Shown one piece after another: positions 55,460 to 64,000 of a DNA stretch of 64,000 nucleotides (position 1 is its first letter; each line of letters begins with the position of its first letter). The stretch lies in NCBI GenBank assembly GCA_025617745.1, contig CM046864.1:28272199-28336198 (forward strand), given 5' to 3'. The notes below the pieces were generated by a model, which saw only the letters and a program-made list of their open reading frames with translations, was not told the DNA's origin and made no database searches. The translations under genes and the position numbers were made by a program. This stretch comes from Heliocidaris erythrogramma (taxonomy: Eukaryota > Echinodermata > Echinoidea > Camarodonta > Echinometridae).

Positions 55460-55990
55460 TAAAGGAAATCTTGAGTTCTGGGAAAGGTGAAAAATAATTT
55501 GTGAGATTTATTTATTTATTTATTTTTTTATTTTTTATTTATTTTTTTTTTTTTAGGGGGGGGGGGGGAGTCAGTTTTGAAGAATATTGTAGTAGAAACA
55601 TCACTGAAAAATGATTGCTCTTCACATGCTCTTGTATTCATGCCACTTGTGTGTGTAGTCCCATGAACCCATTCCTGCGTGCAGTACATGTACTTTTCAG
55701 TGAGATTGGGTCAGTTTCTTATCTAGTTTGATGATTCCAAAACACCACAGTATACAATTTTTATGTAGAAATGGTCAACCTTTCCCAATTCTTCTCACAA
55801 TGTAATTGCATATGACCAGAACTCTACTTTAAGATGAGTGATAACAGTAGGTCGAGATAAAAGCATTCGCCCTAACGTCGCAATAAAAGTAATTATTATT
55901 ATCATTAACATCATCATCATAGCATACTGTCATAATGAAAAAAACAAAACAAAACAAAACAAAACAATACAAATGGCAAAATGTACATGT
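55460..55990. other. No gene seen; simple repeats
   Basis: Holds a TTTA-rich tract at about 55,506-55,550, a G run at about 55,558-55,568, and a CAAAA-type run at about 55,943-55,968. Confidence 0.6.
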
Positions 55991-55995
55991 CATAC

Positions 55996-56232
55996 CTGGC
56001 AGACATCAAAGGGGATTTTTGTATTGTCACCCTTGATAGAAACTAAGTCCGCTTCTACAATGCCGCTATAGGTCTTCTGGCACTTCGACTGTGCCTCGAA
56101 GAAGCTTTCCAAAATACGAATACAGAGATAGCAACTGCTTCCGTAAAGCCACCATGGTGATGGGCAACCCACCTTCCGTGCTCGAGACCCTATCAAGATT
56201 ATCAAGATTAATTCGAAGAAAAGCAGGAGCAT
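55996..56232 (-). CDS. C-type lectin, first CTLD exon
   Basis: A minus-strand exon ending Q79 at a good donor, CAG|GTATGA, in phase 0, matching the phase-0 exon at 39,200-39,457. Starting at ATG 56,230-56,232 it gives a signal-like MLLLFFELILIILIGS, then the CTLD start CPSPWWLYGSSCY, Cys51 and ADLVSIKGDN. The joined product would be 164 residues with the canonical disulphide cysteines (23-34, 51-153, 130-145) and two extra (37, 78). Alternatively the hydrophobic start is a pyrimidine-rich intron end. ATAG|GG at 56,190/56,189 is a plausible acceptor in phase 1, the phase of the EGF exon at 59.8 kb. The intron to the last exon is about 16.5 kb and full of transposons. Confidence 0.82.
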
Positions 56233-56259
56233 GAAAATGGTACATGTCAATTTTCATGG

Positions 56260-57060
56260 CTATTATGTTCTTGTTTAAAGAGGATTTCCAAACAAAGAAA
56301 AAAGTATGTATCAAAACAGTATGCCTGTTCAGCTTTGTCATGTTGTCAAAAGGCACATTTCGAAAGCAAAGTATAGCTTGTTATAATGTTTACCAAAAAA
56401 CTTTAAGAATAAGTGACATAAACAGTTTTTCTTTAATGGTGAAGCTATAACGTATTAAACGGAATGCCGTTTAGGGGTCAAATGTTGGCTACTGGTCATG
56501 GAATTTCAAAGTGGAAAACATTGTCTAGAGTTATCATGAAAGGTTGATGGAATATAAAATCGAAGCAATCGTGCATCATGATATTTAGGAATAATCAGAA
56601 TTACAAAAAGTTACTAAATCTTGCTGATTTGGTTGTATGACATAATTATGCTCCAACACAGGCATCTTTATTGATCCGCGTCAGTTTCGTAAAAAAACGA
56701 ATACTAAATTTAACCCTGGACCAAACAGTAAAACTAGCTTTAGACCTAAGACTAGACCTAACCTGATACCATAATACACAGCAAAAACGCTGTTTAGATT
56801 TTTGCTGCTTAAAATTGTGTTGTTTAAATTTAAAGCAATCTTGTTTAAAAGACAGACTCTGTATTTTAAACAAACGCTGTTTAAGATATCAATGATATTG
56901 TAGAATAATCTTTTAAACAACATTGTTGAAAAAGATTGAAAATTCGCGATAGACGGGTTTCCTTCTCCTCCAAACACGGCTGGCTGCATTATGACGGATG
57001 ACTTCGTGGTTGACATTAATTTTGCAGAAGTTCCAACTGCCGGAGCTGTTTGATACATTC
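56260..57060. other. No gene seen
   Basis: AT-rich DNA upstream (minus sense) of the lectin exon. I see no clear TATA box or further exon. ATTTTTGCTGCTTAAAATTG-like sequence near 56,798 has no recognised role. Confidence 0.45.
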
Positions 57061-58660
57061 AGAGGTAAGCATTTAGACTAAATATATTGTAAACTGATCG
57101 AGTTTATACTCAAGACATTTTTGTGCTGCCATGACATCTATATGATGTCTAGATCTAAGCCACAGTCACAGAATGAATTATGAAGTCGCGCGTGGGTCCG
57201 GTCCCATACTGTATGTGCAACTAACTTAGACTGCGCTGCGCTGCAAAGACAAAGTTGCAGGTTTAGATCGTAATTTATTTTGTGAATGTCAGTGGCGGCG
57301 GAGCGTTTTTCAAAGTGGGGGGCACCAACATAAAGGGACACATTTTTTTGGGAAAAGGGCACCTACAAAGGGTGAAAACGTGGCGGAAAATGCCCCTTTG
57401 AGACATTAGTATACCGATACATTCAGATTAATACACTATCGAGGATCATTTTCGACACATTGTTTGTGTTAACATGGTTCTAGATTTTTAAAAAACAGGC
57501 GAGCGAACAAAAAAGATATGTTGAATAGCAGCGATATCCCTAATATGACAGGAATACAATGGTAAATGCGAGCGAGCGTAGCGAGCGAGCTTTGTAAAAA
57601 AATTGTCCTCCTTCCTGTTATGATTTAGGGGCACTGCTCATTATTGTATAATTTAGGGAATTGCGCCCCTCCTACCCCTGCTCCATTGCCTCTCCTCTGC
57701 TGATATCAGTAGGGGAATCTATTCTTATGAAGCCTCTTTGATTATTTGGAGCTAGATATATGGCTCTTTTGTGGACTTTAGGACAAAGTTTGTAAGCGAC
57801 ATCGGAGTATATAGGTACAATATATAGGTATATATGTAGGGCACTTATCAGAAGACAAAAGGGGGCACTTATCAACAGGGAAAATAATATAATACTATCA
57901 GAAGTAAAAGGGGCACTATAAAGAGGCATTTATATCAGCGGTGATAAGGGCACTTATCATAAGGAAAAATTGCACTATTAGAACGGAAAATGGGCACCAA
58001 TCAGAAGAAAACAGGGACACTTCTCGGATTGCAAAGGGGACACTTATCTGAGCTTAAAAGGGGCACTTATCAGAAGGTGAAAAGGGGCACTTATAAGAAG
58101 GGAAAATTGTACTATTAGAACGGAAAATGGACACTAATCAGACGAAAAACAAAGGCACAGATTTCAAAAGGGGCAATAATGTCTGAGGTTAAAGGGGGCA
58201 CTTATCAGAAGGTGAAAGGGCATATATCACAACGAATAAGGGGCGCAGTTATACGAAGGAAAGTGGCACTTATCAGAAGTGAAAAAAGGAACTTACAGAA
58301 GGAAAAATTGCACTAGACGAAAAAGGGGGCAATTATTAGATTTCATAAGGGGCAGTAATGTCTGAGGTTAAAGGGGGCACTTATCAGAAGGTAAAAAGGA
58401 CACTTATTAGAAAGAAAAGGGGTACTATTCGAAGAAAAGGGGGCACTTATCAGCTCTGAAAAGGGGCACTTTTCATAGATAAAAAGGGGCACTTTTGGGG
58501 TTCTTGAAAAAAGAGGAGGTACTGTGCACCACCCCCCCCCCCCCGAGCACCGCCTCTGGTGAATGTGGTCTAGATCTGACATCATATAGATGTCACGGAA
58601 GCGCAAATATTTCTTGAGTATAAACTCGATCAGATTCTTACCTCTAACACGATAAAAAAC
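57061..58660. repeat. Fold-back split by a hAT element
   Basis: Left arm (about 57,061-57,165) and right arm (about 58,567-58,650) are complementary, sharing GAGGTAAG, CGAGTTTATACTCAAGA, GACATCTATATGATGTC and AGATCTAGA-type blocks. A 1.27-kb hAT-like element sits in the spacer. Confidence 0.75.
57290..58558. mobile_element. hAT-like element with internal minisatellite
   Basis: Starts CAGTGGCGGCGGAGCG and ends CGAGCACCGCCTCTG, flanked by exact 8-bp GTGAATGT (57,282-57,289 and 58,559-58,566). 57,835-58,500 is a degenerate minisatellite of about 25-30 bp with core GGGGCACTTATCAGAAGG in 15 or more copies. No transposase is visible. Related GTGCCCCTTTT-type sequence occurs in the long direct repeat near 530-800. 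Confidence 0.9.
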
Positions 58661-58664
58661 TACT

Positions 58665-59489
58665 TTCGAAAAATAAACTTAAGATAATTTCAATAGCCCT
58701 GTCTATCACCTTTAGAAATGTGCAAACATTACAGTGGTGTAATAATCCGAACCTGACATGGCAGTACATTAGGGCTTTGAAATTGCCCTTGAGTTTATTT
58801 TTGTTTCCAAATTATTCGACTATCCTTTCTTTTCATATACCGCATCGTTTTAATTGTGAACAGTGTATTCAAAGTAGCCTTTCACAATCATATTGTCCGT
58901 CTTTTTTATTTATCTAATCTGTTTGTTTTTTTCAGTTGGCCACTCTCTTTAATTTTTATTTCTTCTTCTCTTTTTTTCCCCTTTTTTTTGATAATCACAG
59001 GCCCACAAAATAGGAGGGTTGCTAACGGGGCCGAAGCAATCGTTCCGCAGCTCTGGTTGACGTTTGTTTTGTTCCACGAATTTACCATTTCGTGGAATAC
59101 ATTCATTCTTCACCATTGTCATTTATTCCTGACTAGGCCTACATGTATATAACATTGCAAGAACGCGACTTTCATATTGTTTCTAAATCTTAACATGTAA
59201 AAGCGATTTTAAAAATCCACGGGAAGGAGTGAATTTTTAAATCCATTGTCTAAACCGCGAACATGGCTGTTTATTGAAGCTTTCGTGAAGTTGAATGCTC
59301 ATTCCATCAAAATGCATGATGAAATTATGCGAGCGCTTGCTGTAAAAATCAATAAAATGTTCATTTTAGGCAGTTGGATGTTGATCTTGACGAGCATTCA
59401 AATTCCAATGAAATCAACCGACTGTGCATCAATTTTGGCTGCTGTTTTGATGAATTTGCCCGGGAAATCCTAAGCTCGCACTACTACTG

Positions 59490-59525
<36 letters not shown>

Positions 59526-59730
59526 ATAATAATGATAACCATAATCATTATTACTATTATAATAATTCAACGCACTTGGCGTACAAACCATAATTGAAGC
59601 AAATCAAGCAATCAATACGGGAAATTTACAAATGCATGAACTATAATGGCAACTCTTTTATTTGACGTTAAGCCTTTGTGTGACTAAATCACTGATATAA
59701 TGATAGGATGACGATAATTTTAGAGACATT
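58665..59730. other. No gene seen; (CTA)n microsatellite
   Basis: Contains a CTA-type trinucleotide run at about 59,480-59,524. No exon is recognised on either strand. Confidence 0.5.
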
Positions 59731-59736
59731 TCTTAC

Positions 59737-59835
59737 CACATGTGGGTCCGTAGAAGTCAGGGGGACAGACACATTCAAACCCAACCAAAGTATCCGTGCA
59801 TATTCCTCCATTTCCACATGGTGTTGAAAGACAGT
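59737..59835 (-). CDS. EGF-like domain exon, phase 1-1
   Basis: A 99-base minus-strand exon encoding one EGF-like module, bounded by acceptor CACACTAG|AC and donor TGTG|GTAAGA. Six cysteines have EGF spacing: CLSTPC, GNGGIC, then FECVC and PPDFYGPTC. Both splice phases are 1, so the exon can be inserted or skipped without changing frame, as is usual for extracellular EGF modules. Joined to the possible acceptor at 56,189 it would give an EGF-CTLD protein; otherwise it belongs to another extracellular protein whose remaining exons lie outside the window or were not recognised. Confidence 0.82.
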
Positions 59836-59935
59836 CTAGTGTGTTTGAGACGGCGGTGTGTGATGAGCAGGGATCAATAACAAAATAAGCAAGAAGGTTC
59901 ATACATGTATACCGAGCCTCAACTCCGACAATTCA

Positions 59936-60738
59936 AGGGAAATCCGACGTTAATGGCAAGTTGTTCGGAAATAAAGCAGACACAATCAGAGAAGCTTATC
60001 AGTGAAAGTTTGAGCGAAATGGGACAAGCAATAAAGAAAGTTATGATTTTTCTCTATAGGTTGTAATCACTATGCGCCTGGGAACGATTTCGTTACTGGG
60101 GGTGCTGTGAGCCAAAAAAAAAAAGGTCCTCAGCATTTAGGGTCTCTTTTTAAGTCCAACAATCTCTGACAAGCAACAAAAAAAAAAAGGTCCTCAATTT
60201 GGGGTCTCTTTTTAACTACTTTTTAGCTAGAGCACCCCCAGCATCCACAGCCTTCTAGGGGGTGCTGCAGCACCCCCAGCATCCCCGGCTCCCAGGGCCT
60301 GTGCACGTGGGAATTTTAAATTGGCTGAATCGGTAGGTCAGTACGTGTGATGTAACGGCGGAATACTCTCCGATTTCCTCAACACACAAAATGACTATAA
60401 TGGTTTTTTTTAAACGTATAGCTCGGTAAGGTCTTTTTTTTCATTTTGGAGGAACTATAACAATATGCTACCTACAATATATTTTGAGAGTTGCCCTGCG
60501 GGAAAATGGTTTTTAATAATATCTTAAAGTACGACAAATGGGAGAGTTGACCGTGAAAACGTCACAATCGATTTACCAAATTGCCCATTTGAAATTCGCA
60601 TACATGCAGTGATCTCATTTCTCAAACATCCACAACTTTGTTATTCTTTGTTCGATTTCTTTAAAGCTTTCACCAACCTTTTTATATTATTTTTCTACTT
60701 TTACACAAATCAATTTATAACAAAGTTTGGATTGCCCT
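59936..60738. mobile_element. TTAA-type fold-back, AGGGAAATCC ends
   Basis: An 803-base element starting AGGGAAATCCGACGTTAATG and ending CAAAGTTTGGATTGCCCT. Its flanks are TTCA and TTAG, each one change from TTAA. Internal inverted blocks, such as TAAAGAAAGTTATGA versus CAACTTTGTTATTCTTTG, match the family at 8.5 kb. About 60,070-60,305 is a nested repeat with GGGGGTGCTG/CAGCACCCCC arms and two GGTCCTCA...GGGTCTCTTTTTAA blocks. Confidence 0.7.
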
Positions 60739-60899
60739 TTAGTACAAACACCTGGCAGATTATAAAGGATGTAGTAGGTGTAAAGAAAATTGACACTTTT
60801 GATCGTTAATAACTCAAAAGTTATAAATAGAATCAGACTCAGGGTTTCACATTGTAAGGTTGAAAGATGTCAATTTGCATTATCTATTATCCAAGCACA

Positions 60900-61920
60900 T
60901 ATGCTATGGTCACATCCCAGAAAATCAGCCTGCTCGGCGGCCGGGCGGCGAGTTTTTATCCAATTTCGCCGGGGCACCGAGCGGCGGCCGCCCGACCGGC
61001 ACCGCTGTTTTTTAGGGCATCGCTCGGTTGCCGCTGAAGTGCGGAGTTAAAATTTCGGCGGCGCCTCGCCACCTTTCGCTAGCCGCCCAAAATACGCTCG
61101 GTCGCCGTCGAGCGATTCAGGTCAAAAATCGAAGCCTATAGATCAAAGGCTGTCGAGCGGTCGCCGCCTGGTCGCCGCTGGGAGATCGGTGAGTTCAAAA
61201 TAGACCGCCGTCCGGGCGACGCACAGTGGGCCAGGGCTAAACCAAAGTGCGCCAAAAGTCATTTTGGGCAATTTATGTTTATTAATTTTTGTCATGTCCC
61301 GTTGAAAGACACTACTTTGAAGAATATTTCAGTAAAATATTTAATTCCGGTACGTACATTAAGGGTGTATGTTTCCTACTTCAAGCCGCAAAATTCAACA
61401 TAATTATTGAGAGTTTCAGTGCAAATTGTGACCAATCTAATAAATAAATTATTTCAACATGTAGTTTTTAAATGTTCAGTGTATAATCACTTATTCCTGA
61501 GAGTTCATTTCACTGTATGAATGGGGTAAAAATGGAAAGAAACGCAATCTTCGTGAGTACAATTTGGTAATTATCCTAGGAAATAGGCTGATTATTCATG
61601 TTTTTTATAAATCCATATGAAACATTTAGATTTCCACGGATTTCCAATACAATACAAATCGGCTGGTGGCCGGTGGAAGATCGTCGGGGAATTGGTGGGT
61701 CACATTCGGTCACTGCTCGGACGCCGCGTGGAGAAGATCCCCCGATTTCGCCGAGTTTTGACCTAAAATAGACCGGCGACAGACGTGAAATTGACAGGGC
61801 ATCGCTGGGGCTTTACAGCCCGCTCAACTTCTCCACAAATTGTTTGGCGATGCCTAAATTCCAGCGGCGCCCGAGCAGGCTACAAATCGGTCGGTCGCCG
61901 CCCTGATTTGTGACATAGCC
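60900..61920. repeat. GC-rich inverted repeat element
   Basis: TATGGTCACATCCCAGAAAATCAGCCTGCTCGG near the left end corresponds, inverted, to GAGCAGGCTACAAATCGG...TGATTTGTGACATAGCC near the right end. CGGCGGCCG-rich stretches flank an AT-rich middle (about 61,240-61,660). The right end is shared with the window start because it is part of the long direct repeat. Confidence 0.55.
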
Positions 61921-62625
61921 TTAATCAAACACGAACAACGGGACATTACCACAACATCACATATAATTAAGCAAACCTGGGATTCCACAGATGAGTTTTT
62001 GTTTGGCGTTCAGTGCTTCTTCTGGCAGGTTCATCCAATCAACCTCATTGGCTAGCAATTTCGGTACCATGGCAACCATATCCCCGTTTTCCAGCGTTGT
62101 CGCGCCACAGGATAAAACATTAACATGCGGGCAACTTTCAGAAAACACGTTGCCTAAAGTCACTTGAGAAATTCAGTGATAAAATTGACATAAATTCATA
62201 AATAAATACATGTACATGTAAATACATACACATAATACAAAAATGTATGTAAAAAAAAAGGTTTCCATCTTAGTGCTAAAGAGAAATACTGGGTCGCTCC
62301 GTGTCATATCACCTAATTCACAGTACCCCCACTTCGTATAGGTGCCCCTTTTCCTTTCTAATAAGTGCCCACTTTGATATTGTGCCCCTGAAAATATTTG
62401 CTCACTCGCTTTGTTCGCTCGAACATGGATCATTAGACCATCACACACAACTGCTGATTAGGGAAGCTGAAAAAGTGTCCAGGACCACAATAAAAAGGAA
62501 GAAGATGATGCTTGATAATGTATTTGTCATGTTAATTAGACTGTAGGGTAATACCAATGTCCAATGTCACGAAATTGTCCCTTTTTCACTTTATGTTTAC
62601 CCCTTGTAGGTGCCCCTATTTGCTG

Positions 62626-62665
<40 letters not shown>

Positions 62666-63850
62666 ACTGCTTCTTTCCGCAACTAAAATCTGGTCAGAGC
62701 AATCACTAGTCTGGGAGCCTGTCCCGAAATAGTCACCCCATTTGACGCATAAGATTTGCCCGTTTAAAATTTACTTAGACCATCTAAGTCTCTTGTTCTT
62801 AAAGTGCGGCCCGCGAGACGATTTCATGCGGCCCGCCAAAAATATCTAGTAAGAAAAAACATCTTGTTTTAAGTACTATTTTGATGCATAATATAATATC
62901 ATCCAACTATTGTTATGAATAAAAGTATCAGACTAAACGCACTATCATATTTATCCGTTCCCTGTTTTACCACGTACATATAGTTTTAAAAAACATGAAA
63001 CGAAGAAAAAAAAAGGACACTGAAGGAGTATTCTAAAATCGTTCAACTATCCTCAGATGAGCCATTCGGTTATGACTGTATGCAATAACATCTGAGGCGG
63101 GGGACGGGGCTGAAGCCCTCTCGCCCGAGAGAGAATATCAAAATTGTCCTGCATTGGGGCACCGACGTCTCATTTCCGGGCAGTGAAATGGTCTCTTTGT
63201 AATTTTTATATCTCAGATGATCTAAATTTGCATATTTTGATGACGAAATTAGATTTTCACAATTCTAAAGTGTCAATTTTTGCTTGAAAGCATCGCTCGC
63301 TCCCTGAATCGAAAAGCTACAAAGCTAATAAACAATGTATTCGAGCAATTGAGCCTTGAACCTCATACGTCTTTATATGTATGTGTAATACTCAGTGGCC
63401 CGCGACGTAATTTCAAGAATATTTCTGTCCCGCCTGAAAAAAATAATTAAGAACCCAGGATCTAAGTCATTGACAAAAAGGTTATCAGCCTGATCCTAGA
63501 CGTCGGGTTTAGCCCCCAGAGCCCCCAAAAGAGACCCCAAAGTCTGCTCGATTTCACCCAATCTCCCCCATGCACTAAACTTTGTCAGTAGGAAGTAGTA
63601 TGACTGGCCATTACAAAACAGTACACAAACTGACAAAAAAATTCCGTCGGAATGGGGTATCTGACAGCCCCTAAAAACTTCAGAAAAATGTTACGCCCCA
63701 TCCCCAAGAATATATATATATATACACACATATATATATATATACACATATATATATATAATTTAAAGTATCTTTATTCTCGGAGTGAACTTTATCTTAC
63801 TTTAAATTATTTTCCTATATTATTTTTTTCTCCCATCTACCTTTCTTTAC

Positions 63851-63892
<42 letters not shown>

Positions 63893-64000
63893 GACTAATG
63901 GGTACATTAGGAGGACAGTTTTTGTTCTTTTTCTTTGTTCAACTGTCGATCTAATGTAGGGGTCGCTATTATGACGGAATAAACTGCATTGTTAGGTGTC
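61815..64000. repeat. Long direct repeat, copy 2
   Basis: Second copy of the 1-2,186 repeat, running to the window end. The spacing of the two copies is 61,814 bases. The near identity, with changes mainly in simple repeats, points to a very recent duplication or to an assembly artefact such as unmerged haplotypes or a contig overlap. Confidence 0.95.

Noticed and set aside
55508-55568. Possible origin or telomere-like T/G tract
   Set aside because: It is a simple TTTA-rich run followed by a G run, with no TTAGGG array.
57835-58500. CRISPR-like array
   Set aside because: Units are degenerate, contiguous and lack uniform spacers. The region is a minisatellite inside a hAT-like element in animal DNA.

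Overview
This is a stretch of animal nuclear DNA, most likely from a marine invertebrate. Supporting signs are non-LTR retrotransposons of the Tx1/L1 and CR1/Jockey groups, tRNA-derived SINEs, many fold-back DNA elements, and spliced C-type lectin and EGF exons. An echinoderm fits best (lectin and EGF exons, SINE cores containing CCCTTCAGCAAG-like and GGTACCTG motifs), but the species cannot be fixed from sequence alone. There are no operons, CRISPR arrays or bacterial genes. Gene density is very low and most of the window is mobile or repeated DNA.

Host genes. On the minus strand, 39.2-59.8 kb holds exons of a secreted or extracellular lectin: a terminal CTLD exon (39,200-39,457), an upstream CTLD exon about 16.5 kb away (55,996-56,232), and a phase 1-1 EGF exon (59,737-59,835) that can be spliced in frame to the CTLD. 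On the plus strand, 13,552-14,298 is an unrecognised, GC-rich, acidic open frame with four diverged internal repeats, preceded by a compact promoter-like cluster. Two decayed C2H2 zinc-finger remnants lie at 15.5 kb and 35.5 kb.

Layout. 0-2.2 kb is repeated almost perfectly at 61.8-64 kb. 2.2-3.6 kb is a head-to-head cluster of tRNA-derived SINEs. 3.8-5.2 kb is a TTAA-flanked element carrying a short coding exon, with a second, inverted copy at 54.3-55.5 kb. 5-18 kb is mostly unique AT-rich DNA with small MITEs and diverged tandem arrays. 18-35.5 kb is a graveyard of four Tx1/L1-like LINEs, one of which (18,018-22,613) keeps an intact 1,309-residue endonuclease/reverse transcriptase frame. 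35.5-42.5 kb holds palindromic repeats, TTAA MITEs and the last lectin exon. 42.8-52.8 kb is a two-copy segmental duplication broken by a 500-base gap, each copy carrying insertions that the other lacks. 52.8-61.8 kb mixes MITEs, minisatellites and the upstream lectin/EGF exons.

Main themes. (1) A family of long-inverted-repeat elements sharing TTAA target duplications and AGGG/AGTAG ends. (2) hAT-like MITEs with exact 8-bp target duplications. (3) Paralogous empty sites that order the insertions in time. (4) A large lectin intron filled by these insertions.
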